DNA from: Streptomyces sp. QL37 | GTDB taxonomy: Bacteria; Actinomycetota; Actinomycetes; Streptomycetales; Streptomycetaceae | Length of the DNA: 64,000 bases | Assembly (NCBI RefSeq): GCF_002941025.1 | Contig: NZ_PTJS01000001.1 | Coordinates: 3,534,001-3,598,000, forward strand | Reading direction: 5' to 3' | Shown: piece by piece, positions 36,596 through 43,934 of the stretch | How the letters are laid out: every line of letters begins with the position of its first letter | How positions within the stretch are numbered: position 1 is the first letter of the stretch | Notes under the pieces: model-generated | Database searches by the model: none | Seen by the model: the letters and a program-made list of their open reading frames with translations, nothing else | What the model was told of the DNA's origin: nothing | Position numbers and translations under genes: made by a program

Positions 36596-39136
36596 TCACA
36601 GCAGCCCGTCCCACATCTGCTCCAGCAGAACCGACCACCAGCCCTCCGGCGACGCCAGAGCAGCCGCATCGATCGCCACCAACTGCGCCTGGAAATCGAC
36701 CGTCCAACGACCCGCCTGCTCAGGATTCAACCCGAACCGCAACCGCCACATCCGGCCCAGCAACGCCATCGACCGCACGAACTCCGGCAGCCCCGTGTTC
36801 ACGAACTGCGGCGGCACCGGCTGACCACCCGGCCCCGCCTCCACCGGAACAGCCACGATGTTCGCCGTCCCGTACTGCACACAGATCGCCCGGCCGAAGT
36901 CCGAACCCATCACCAGATACGAACCCGCGTCCGACGCGGGCTGCACCTGCCGCTGCCCCGCCAGCTCCGCCAGCGTCGGCACCACGGGATGACCCGGCTG
37001 CGCCCAGAAGAACGGCCCGAAATCAGCGGGCAGCCCCGCCCACACCAGCGTCCGCGCCACCACCTCGGGCACACCCTGACGCGACACCGCCCGCTGGTCG
37101 AACCGCAGCACGCCAGGACCGAACGCCCCGTGCAGCTCCTCCGCCAGCGCCTCCGGAGGCACAGCCGGCGCAGGCGGCATCTGCGGCAACGGCGCCCGCA
37201 CCGGAGCCGGCCGCGCCGGACCGTCGGCCACCTGGTGCAACTCACCCTGATGCGTCAGCAGATGCTGCATACCCTGCTGCCGGCTCGCATGATCCGTACC
37301 GTACGGCGCGACACTCGTGATCCGGACCTGCGGCCACGTCTCCCGGATCATCCGCGCACAGTAACCACCCGGAAGCTCACACGACTCCAGCTCCGTGTGC
37401 AGCTCGATCACCTGCTGCGGCGGCACACCCATCCCACGCAGCTCATGCAGCATCTGCCACTCCGGATGCGGAGTACCCGGCGCCGAACGCCGGATCAGCT
37501 GCTGCTCACTGCCGTCGGCCGCACGGAAACGCAGCACGGCCTGATAGCCCGGACCGACCGTCGGCAGACCCACCGGCTGCTGCGGATAGCCGTACGCACC
37601 GGGAGGCGGCGGCGGAGTGTGCGGACCCGGCGCCCCGGGAGGACCAGGAGGCCCCGGAGGACCGGGCGGCTGCGGCGCCCCCGGACCGACCTGCCCCGGA
37701 CCCGCCAGCATCGTCGCGGCATGGTGCACCCCGCCACCCGGGGGCGGCGTCGCACCCGGAGGCGGCGGCGGAGGACCGGGCGGCGGCGTGGAACCAGGAG
37801 GAGGCGGCGGCGGAGGCGTCCCACCTGAAGCACCCGGAGCACCCGGAGCACCGGGAGGGCCAGGAGGAGCCGGCGGACCCGGAGGACGCGGCGCGTTCGG
37901 ACCACCGATGCTCGCATCGGCGAACATCGTCGCGGCATGATGCAGCCCGCCACCCGGAGGCGGCGTGGAACCAGGAGGACCGGGCGGACCAGGAGGACCG
38001 GGCGGGCCAGGCGGCCGCGCACCCGGAGGCGGCGTCACACCGGAACCCGGCACACCCGGAGGCGGCGTCTGCGAGACCAGCTGCGTCGGCACATAACCAC
38101 CCGCCGGCGCACCCGGCGCACCCGGCCCGGACGGCGGCGGAGCCGCCCCCGGCCGCACCCCCGGCACACCCGGCGCCCCGGGCGGCGGCGGAGTCGACGA
38201 CCCCGGCCCCCGAGCACCCCGCGGCGGCACGACGGCCTTGCTCGTCGCCGCGTCCGCGATATCCCCCGCCCCCGGCCCAGGACCGGCAGGACCCGCAGCA
38301 GCGGGCGCCGGAACCGAAGGAGCCGAAGGAACAGGCGCCGAAGGCCCAGCGGGCGCAGGAGCCCCCGGAGGCGGCGCCTGCGGGTCCAGCCCGGGCACCA
38401 CCGCCGTCGGCGGCAGCTGACTGCCCCCCGACATCAACGCCGTGGGCGCCTCCGCCGAAACGACCGGCGGCGGAGTCCCGTCATCGTCCGACCCCGACAG
38501 CGGCGGCGCGAACACCGTCGCGGGCAACGGCACACCGCCCTCGTCCGCGCCCCCGTTCGTGTCCGTACCCGCCCAAGGCGTCCCCCCGGCCGGCACCCCG
38601 TCGTTCGCCGTCGGCTCATGATCCCGCTGCCCACCGGCAGCCGGCCACGCCGACCCCGAACCGGCACCGGCCGGCGCGGGAACAGAAGGAGAAGAAGCAG
38701 CGGACGACGACGCGGGAACGGAGGACTGCGCGTCCCCCTCCGCACGCCGATCCGGAATCCCCAGCTTGTCCGCCGCCTCCTGCAACCACTCCGGCGGCGT
38801 CAACAAGAACGACGTCTGATTCAGATCAATACGCTGCGGCGGCTCCGGAGCAGCCTCCGCCTCCGCGGAAGCCCCGTAATCCTCCTCGTACCGCCGAATC
38901 ACCTCACCCACCGGCAACCCCGGCCACAGCGTCGCCTCACCACTGTCCCGGGCGATCACCAGCCGCTGACGGCCCCCGTCCGAAACAGGGCCCTCCGCAC
39001 GATCCTCGGCCCACACGACGAAACCCAGCTCGAACTCACGGACCCGGACCTCACGGTGCTGATACGCGGGCACATCACCGTTGACCCACTCATCCGCCCG
39101 CTCCTGCGCCTGCGCGAACGTCACCACCGCGCTCAC
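36596..39136 (-). CDS. Four-part Imm35-like / Pro-Gly-rich / deaminase / SUKH-4 protein
   Basis: A 846-residue protein. Residues 1-90 (TFAQAQERADEWVNGDVP to WPGLPVGEVIRRYEE) resemble the YrhB/Imm35 immunity fold. Residues about 125-520 are Pro/Gly-rich, and a GG(L/V)HHAATM(F/L)A motif occurs twice (397-406, 468-478). A cytidine-deaminase-like domain follows: H557-P-E559 and SC586-x6-C593 (SCELPGGYC) match the zinc-ligand and catalytic-glutamate pattern of bacterial polymorphic-toxin deaminases. About 655-846 match SUKH-4. No signal peptide or membrane span is seen. The GTG start overlaps the upstream gene's stop (GTGA). It may be an intracellular toxin held by its own immunity domains; function unproved. 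Confidence 0.82.
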   Translation of the reverse strand: MSAVVTFAQAQERADEWVNGDVPAYQHREVRVREFELGFVVWAEDRAEGPVSDGGRQRLVIARDSGEATLWPGLPVGEVIRRYEEDYGASAEAEAAPEPPQRIDLNQTSFLLTPPEWLQEAADKLGIPDRRAEGDAQSSVPASSSAASSPSVPAPAGAGSGSAWPAAGGQRDHEPTANDGVPAGGTPWAGTDTNGGADEGGVPLPATVFAPPLSGSDDDGTPPPVVSAEAPTALMSGGSQLPPTAVVPGLDPQAPPPGAPAPAGPSAPVPSAPSVPAPAAAGPAGPGPGAGDIADAATSKAVVPPRGARGPGSSTPPPPGAPGVPGVRPGAAPPPSGPGAPGAPAGGYVPTQLVSQTPPPGVPGSGVTPPPGARPPGPPGPPGPPGPPGSTPPPGGGLHHAATMFADASIGGPNAPRPPGPPAPPGPPGAPGAPGASGGTPPPPPPPGSTPPPGPPPPPPGATPPPGGGVHHAATMLAGPGQVGPGAPQPPGPPGPPGPPGAPGPHTPPPPPGAYGYPQQPVGLPTVGPGYQAVLRFRAADGSEQQLIRRSAPGTPHPEWQMLHELRGMGVPPQQVIELHTELESCELPGGYCARMIRETWPQVRITSVAPYGTDHASRQQGMQHLLTHQGELHQVADGPARPAPVRAPLPQMPPAPAVPPEALAEELHGAFGPGVLRFDQRAVSRQGVPEVVARTLVWAGLPADFGPFFWAQPGHPVVPTLAELAGQRQVQPASDAGSYLVMGSDFGRAICVQYGTANIVAVPVEAGPGGQPVPPQFVNTGLPEFVRSMALLGRMWRLRFGLNPEQAGRWTVDFQAQLVAIDAAALASPEGWWSVLLEQMWDGLL

Positions 39137-40110
39137 CCCTCCACCGGGACGGCCCGCGCGAAGCCACCGTCCACCATCAGGTTCGCCACCGTCTCCAACT
39201 CCGGCGGATTACCCGCCAGACGCTGGAGGAACGCATCGAAATCCTCACCGCACGGCAACAGCAGCCGGTCCACCCGCTCCTGCACACCCCAGCCGTCCTG
39301 ATCCCGCGCATCGTCGTACGCGCAGAACCACACCGACCCCAGGCCCTCACCACGCACCTTCACCGCCAGGATCCCGCCCTGGACGAAACCCACGCCCAGG
39401 AAATCCTTCGTGAAGTGATCACGCAGACACTTGTTCACATACACCAGGTCATTCACAGCGGCTTCCTCACGCACCGTGAAGAACGGCTGATCCACCAGCA
39501 GACCCAGCTCCGCGTCCAACGCCGCACCCACCGGAGCCGAACCACCGGCCGCCTTCAGGAACGACCTGTACGCACCCGGAAGGCGATACCCCAGATCCTC
39601 CTCGACACCCTGGATCTGCTGCTCACCCACCGCCACGGAACCCTTCGGCAGCCGGAAATGAGCAGGCCGCGTCTCCTGCAACGGCCGCGTGCCCCGACGG
39701 TTCTGATCCACCGAAGTCGTCGCCAGACCACCGTGATGACGCAACAACGCCTTCACCTCGACCGGCACCAGCTCCATCCGCCGGCCACCCGCCACGTGAT
39801 GCCACGTCCACCCGTGCGGAGTCGCCACCGCCGGAATCGTGTCCCACAACTCATGACCGCTCGCCGCCAACGCCGCGTTCGCCGACACGTAGTCCGTCAG
39901 CCGCAACTCGTCGATACCGAAACCCGGAGGCGGATCCGCGATCTCCGCGGCCGCACGCGCATACGGCGAAAGCACCGGAAAGCCGTTCCCGTCCACACGC
40001 ACACCCCTGGGGTGGCGGGACGCCCGGACAGGATCCGGGAAATGCACGACCTGCCCGGCATAGGCCGCATTCGGTGGCGCGGCTTGCTGCCCGAGCCGAC
40101 CTGTCGTCAT
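39133..40110 (-). CDS. WHH-type HNH nuclease domain fused to SMI1/KNR4 (SUKH) domain
   Basis: A 325-residue protein. The first half carries a WHH-nuclease signature: FPVLSPYARAAAEI, then HGWTWHHVAGGRRMELVPVEV with W103-H104-H105, and LRHHGG at 124-128. This is the HNH/EndoVII-like fold of polymorphic toxins. The second half (IQGVEEDLGYRLPGAYRSFL to EDFDAFLQRLAG) is a SUKH/SMI1 immunity domain. So toxin-type and immunity-type domains share one chain. ATG 40110 has AGGGGG upstream. It is translationally coupled to the deaminase-SUKH-4 gene. The DNA is GC-rich like the neighbours. Confidence 0.8.
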   Translation of the reverse strand: MTTGRLGQQAAPPNAAYAGQVVHFPDPVRASRHPRGVRVDGNGFPVLSPYARAAAEIADPPPGFGIDELRLTDYVSANAALAASGHELWDTIPAVATPHGWTWHHVAGGRRMELVPVEVKALLRHHGGLATTSVDQNRRGTRPLQETRPAHFRLPKGSVAVGEQQIQGVEEDLGYRLPGAYRSFLKAAGGSAPVGAALDAELGLLVDQPFFTVREEAAVNDLVYVNKCLRDHFTKDFLGVGFVQGGILAVKVRGEGLGSVWFCAYDDARDQDGWGVQERVDRLLLPCGEDFDAFLQRLAGNPPELETVANLMVDGGFARAVPVEG

Positions 40111-40306
40111 GGCGGTTGCCCCCTGCTGCGTCTGGTGTTCCGCACAGCCTATGCGGTGACGCAACAACGCCCCCCGCCCCCGGCACCCCCCTCACCGAAC
40201 GTCACCACCGCGTGACGGACACGCGACAACCGACCCACCGGCCCACGACACGCAGACACGTTTCCCCCACCCAGCTTCCCCACCACCCTGCACATTTGGC
40301 AGGCTG

Positions 40307-40325
40307 TCCCCCGCAACTCGGGGGA
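40307..40325 (+). promoter_or_regulatory. Hairpin in the leader of the YwqJ-type gene
   Basis: TCCCCCG and CGGGGGA, separated by CAACT, end 23 nt before the ATG at 40349, just upstream of the GGAGGG ribosome site. The 238-nt gap 40111-40348 should contain both divergent promoters of the island. Confidence 0.4.
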
Positions 40326-40348
40326 TTGCAGGGAGGGAAACCAGCACC

Positions 40349-40870
40349 ATGCACACAGCACAAACAGTCACATCCGGAGACCCGCGACTCAGCTGGAGCA
40401 CCACCGAGACCGACAGAGCACCCCACCTCCACCACCGCCGCGACGGCATCCTGCCCGCGGTGGCCGCAGCCCTGTCCGTACGCGGAGAAACACTCACCTG
40501 CACCGCGGGCAAAGGCGACCAGCCACCCGTCCTCCACCCACTCGTGCAGGACTTCCTCGACACCCTCACCAGCAACCAGCGCGAACGCTTCACCGGACGC
40601 TGCCCCGAAGCCATACTCCTGTCACGACAGCTCACCGCAGCCGACGACAGCCGCTCCAAACGAGCCCAGCGCAAACCCCTCACCAACGGCGAAGCCCGCC
40701 GCGCACTCAAACACGCCCGCCTCACCGCCCGCCGCATCCGCGAGGACGGCGACCCCCTCCACGGCAGCTACGCACCCCCCTGCCGCTCCTGCACCGAGAT
40801 GCTCGCCCACTTCGGCGTACGCCCCGTCGACCTCACCACCGGTGCGGCGACCACCGCCGAGAAGGGCTGA
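40349..40870 (+). CDS. YwqJ-type nucleic-acid deaminase domain protein
   Basis: A 173-residue protein with a complete zinc-deaminase signature: C85-P-E87 in GRCPEAILL and P144-C145-R-S-C148 in APPCRSCTEML. The two cysteines and Cys85 would bind zinc, and Glu87 would act in catalysis. The family is known as polymorphic-toxin deaminases acting on nucleic acid or nucleotides. There is no secretion or delivery domain. It is followed after 8 nt by a SUKH-3 gene, as expected for a toxin and its immunity protein. Confidence 0.85.
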   Translation: MHTAQTVTSGDPRLSWSTTETDRAPHLHHRRDGILPAVAAALSVRGETLTCTAGKGDQPPVLHPLVQDFLDTLTSNQRERFTGRCPEAILLSRQLTAADDSRSKRAQRKPLTNGEARRALKHARLTARRIREDGDPLHGSYAPPCRSCTEMLAHFGVRPVDLTTGAATTAEKG

Positions 40871-40878
40871 ACCCCGCC

Positions 40879-41388
40879 ATGCACGACCTGCCCGGCCAGC
40901 AGAACCGCACCTCCACCACCCGCTTCCCCGTCGCCCTCGACGCCGCACTCCGCGACGCCGGATGGCAACCCGGACGCTGGGACATCCGACAGGCCGAGGA
41001 ATGGGCCGACGCCCTCCGCTCCCACGCCTCCCCCGCCGGCCACCAGCACGCCGTCTTCCCCGCAGCCGTCGAAGCCTGGGCCGAATTCGGCGGACTCCAC
41101 ATCACCTCGTCCGCCCCCGGCCGCCACATCGCCACCACCACCGTGCGCATCGACCCGCTCAGCGGACTCCACCTCGCACGCACACTCGGCGACCTCGGAC
41201 GCGCACTCGACACCGAAGTCGCCCCCCTCGGCGAAGAAGGCGACGCACAAGCAGTCCTCGCCATCGACAGCGAAGGACGCGTCTACTCCATCGACCACAC
41301 CGGCGACTGGTACCTCGGCTCCGACATCGACCGCGCCCTCGAAACCCTCGTCACCGGCGTACAGCCCACCCGCCTCACCTCGGGCTGA
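40879..41388 (+). CDS. SUKH-3 domain immunity protein
   Basis: A 169-residue protein. GWQPGRWDI near residue 28, the helix around AVEAWAEFGGL, and the C-terminal IDSEGRVYSIDHTGDWYLGSDIDRALETLV are characteristic of SUKH-3 domains. It should neutralise the deaminase encoded 8 nt upstream. ATG 40879 follows directly. Confidence 0.85.
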   Translation: MHDLPGQQNRTSTTRFPVALDAALRDAGWQPGRWDIRQAEEWADALRSHASPAGHQHAVFPAAVEAWAEFGGLHITSSAPGRHIATTTVRIDPLSGLHLARTLGDLGRALDTEVAPLGEEGDAQAVLAIDSEGRVYSIDHTGDWYLGSDIDRALETLVTGVQPTRLTSG

Positions 41389-41400
41389 ACACCCGGACCA

Positions 41401-42717
41401 CTACCCCGCCGCCCCACCGTCCGGCAGCACCGCCGACACCCGGAAACCACCGGCGTCCGTCGGCCCCGACACGAACACACCCCCCAGCCCCAGCACCCGC
41501 TCCCGCATTCCCACCAGACCGTTCCCACCACTCGGCAGCCCCGCATCCGCCGTCACCCCGTCCGTCGGACCGTTCTCCACCTGCATCGCCACCTCCACCC
41601 CCCGATACGCCAGCCGCACCCGCGTCTTCGCACCCGCCGCATGCTTGTGCACGTTCGTCAACGCCTCCTGCACCACCCGGTACGCCGTCTGCTCCACCTC
41701 CGGCGCATACGGACGCAGCTCCCCCTCCACCGACAGCTCCACCGTCATCCCCGCCTCACGGGACTGCGCCACCAGCGCCTCCACCTCACGCAACCGCGGC
41801 CCGTCCTCGGCCACGACCGCGGCCGCCGCGGCAGCCGCCCGCCCCACCGAGGCCAACGGCACCTGCCCCGCCCGCGGAGCCACCAGGGCATCCCCGCTCC
41901 GCAGCACCCCGAGCATCTCCCGCAACTCCGTCAACGCCTGCCGGCCCATGTCCCCCACCAGCGCCGCGTTACGCACCGCCTTCGCCGGATCCTTCGGAGC
42001 CACCGCCTGCAACGCCGCCGCGTGCACCACCATCAGACTCACCCGGTGCGCCACCACGTCATGCATCTCCCGCGCGATCCGGGTCCGCTCCTCCGTACGC
42101 GCCCACTCGGCCCGCTCCTCGGCCCGGTCCGCCAGCAGCGACAGCTCCCGCTCCAGCGAATCCGCACGCTCCCGCAGGCTCTCCATCAGCCTGCGCCTCG
42201 CCCCGACGTACAGGCCGAAGAGCACCGAGGGCGCCGTCAGCCCCAGCGACATGAAGAGCGACACCACCGGGACGTACCAGAGCGGCCCGAACTCGGCATG
42301 ATCGGTCACGCTCTGCCGCAGCCGCACGTACGACACGATGAACGTGCCGACCAGCGTCATCCCCGTCAGCGCCACCGTGATCCTGCGCGGCACATCGGAA
42401 GCCGCCAGGGTGTACAGCCCGACGATCCCCATCAGGAAGCCCATCTCGGCCGGAGTCGTCGCTATCGACACCAGCACCACGGCGATCGGCCAGCGCCTGC
42501 GCAGCACCAGCACCGAACCCGCCAGCAGCCCGAAGAGCACCCCGAGCGGCACCGGCAGCCCGGTGTCCCCGGCGAACGCCACCCCCTCCAGCGCACACTC
42601 CACCGCCGAAACCAGCGCCAGCCCCACGTCCAGGGCGACACCGCGCCGCCGCTCCCACCACCAGTAGCCGCGGGTGGTCGGACCCGCCGCTTCCCGGTCT
42701 GCCCCCGTTGCGGTCAT
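41401..42717 (-). CDS. NarL/DesK-type sensor histidine kinase without a partner gene
   Basis: A 438-residue membrane kinase. Six spans lie in about residues 25-185. A coiled region (RERADSLERELSLLADRAEERAEW) leads to the HisKA_3 helix with phosphoacceptor His in REMHDVVAHRVSLMVVHAAAL. The HATPase has the N-box VQEALTNVHKHA and a G-box in GNGLVGMRERV. Such kinases usually sit beside a LuxR-type regulator, but none flanks this gene. ATG 42717 begins the conserved protein. It is convergent with the SUKH-3 gene, 12 nt apart. Confidence 0.9.
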   Translation of the reverse strand: MTATGADREAAGPTTRGYWWWERRRGVALDVGLALVSAVECALEGVAFAGDTGLPVPLGVLFGLLAGSVLVLRRRWPIAVVLVSIATTPAEMGFLMGIVGLYTLAASDVPRRITVALTGMTLVGTFIVSYVRLRQSVTDHAEFGPLWYVPVVSLFMSLGLTAPSVLFGLYVGARRRLMESLRERADSLERELSLLADRAEERAEWARTEERTRIAREMHDVVAHRVSLMVVHAAALQAVAPKDPAKAVRNAALVGDMGRQALTELREMLGVLRSGDALVAPRAGQVPLASVGRAAAAAAAVVAEDGPRLREVEALVAQSREAGMTVELSVEGELRPYAPEVEQTAYRVVQEALTNVHKHAAGAKTRVRLAYRGVEVAMQVENGPTDGVTADAGLPSGGNGLVGMRERVLGLGGVFVSGPTDAGGFRVSAVLPDGGAAG

Positions 42718-42872
42718 GGCATCCAGCCTACGGGCGGACGCATCCCATTTTCCGGCGACTCCGTCAGCACAGAAAGTGACCGGACATACCGCAAAGGCGG
42801 GTAGATCGCACGATCCGGTGAACCGAGCACCCTTTCGACCCGGACGTCCGCATTCCGGACGAGGCTGTCCGC

Positions 42873-43745
42873 ATGACACATGCCAGTGGCAAGTACGCGG
42901 ACTTCGAGGGCCTGCGCGAGAAGGCGGTCGCGCTGCGGCGGGAGGGGCTCAGCCGCCGCCAGATCCGCGACCGTCTCTACATCGACAACAACGTCCTCCT
43001 CAACCGCCTCCTGGAGGGCGAGCCCGCCCCGGAGTGGACGAAGCGCCCCAACGCCAAGGACGACCTACGCGAGAGGGCCCGGGAGCTGCGGCTCCAGGGG
43101 ATGACCTACGACCAGATCCAGGTGGAGCTGGGGTGCTCGAAGGGGTCGATCTCGCTGTGGGTGCGAGACCTGCCGAAGCCGGAGCGCAAGAGGTCTCGCG
43201 AAGAGGCATCCGCCATCGCACGGCGCGGCTGGGAAGCCACACTCCAGCGACGTGACGTCGAGCGTGTACGAGCTAAGAAGGCGGCAGAGGCCGGCATCGG
43301 CTCGCTGAGCCCACGTGAGCTGTTCCTGGTGGGCGTGAGCCTCTACTGGGCAGAGGGATCCAAAGCGAAGCCTCACCGCCCGCAGGAGAGGGTCACCTTC
43401 ATCAACAGCGACCCGGACATGATCTCCGTTTATCTTGCGTGGCTGCGCCTCCTCGATGTTCCGCCGGAACACCTGCGGTTCCACGTGCACATCCACGAGA
43501 CCGCCGATGTCGCAGCCGCAGAGCACTACTGGGCCGACCTCACAGGCGCCGCACCGTCGGCATTCGGCAAGACCTCGCTCAAGCGGCATTCGCCAAAGAC
43601 GAACAGGAAGAACACGGGGGAGGGTTACCGAGGTTGCCTAGTGGTCCGAGTTCTGAAATGTGCGGACCTGTACCGTCGCATCGAGGGCTCGTGGTGCGGC
43701 ATAGTAGGGGCTGCGCTTGAGTCCGAACAGCAAAAACGGACATAA
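42873..43745 (+). CDS. Two-HTH protein with LAGLIDADG-like C-terminus
   Basis: A 290-residue protein. Two helix-turn-helix segments lie near residues 12-50 (ALRREGLSRRQIRDRLY) and 70-100 (RLQGMTYDQIQVELGCSKGSI). The rest resembles a homing-endonuclease-like domain: LFLVGVSLYWAEGSKAK and VTFINSDPDMISVYLAWL, then HVHIHETAD and RGCLVVRVLKCADLYRRI. The WAEGSK motif corresponds to the acidic helix of LAGLIDADG proteins. It ends 11 nt before tRNA-Gln. It could be a domesticated endonuclease or a regulator, as WhiA is. Codon use is slightly less GC-rich than in the neighbours. Confidence 0.7.
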   Translation: MTHASGKYADFEGLREKAVALRREGLSRRQIRDRLYIDNNVLLNRLLEGEPAPEWTKRPNAKDDLRERARELRLQGMTYDQIQVELGCSKGSISLWVRDLPKPERKRSREEASAIARRGWEATLQRRDVERVRAKKAAEAGIGSLSPRELFLVGVSLYWAEGSKAKPHRPQERVTFINSDPDMISVYLAWLRLLDVPPEHLRFHVHIHETADVAAAEHYWADLTGAAPSAFGKTSLKRHSPKTNRKNTGEGYRGCLVVRVLKCADLYRRIEGSWCGIVGAALESEQQKRT

Positions 43746-43756
43746 GCGTCATACCA

Positions 43757-43827
43757 TCCCGGGTCGTCTAATGGTAGGACAAATAGTTTTGGTCTATTGA
43801 ATGAGGGTTCGATTCCTTCCCCGGGAG
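43757..43827 (+). tRNA. tRNA-Gln (anticodon TTG)
   Basis: The acceptor arms TCCCGGG (43757-43763) and CCCGGGA (43820-43826) pair fully. The D arm is GTCT/GGAC, the anticodon stem AATAG/CTATT holds the loop TTTTGGT (anticodon TTG), and the T arm contains GGTTCGATTCC. Discriminator G at 43827; CCA is not encoded. A perfect 13-bp hairpin (43836-43848 with 43853-43865) ends the transcript. Confidence 0.95.
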
Positions 43828-43835
43828 CACCTCAT

Positions 43836-43865
43836 GCGGGCCCCGACCTCACGGTCGGGGCCCGC
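43836..43865 (+). terminator. Hairpin terminator after tRNA-Gln
   Basis: GCGGGCCCCGACC pairs with GGTCGGGGCCCGC, loop TCAC. Confidence 0.9.
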
Positions 43866-43934
43866 GCTCGTTTCGGGCATATACGCCCCCGGTATCCTGC
43901 GGATGTCCACCACCCGAAGCCGAAGGGCACATCC

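Noticed and set aside
37500..38500. Collagen-like or pentapeptide-repeat array
   Set aside because: The Pro/Gly-rich tract in the four-part protein is irregular and lacks a strict GXY or five-residue period.
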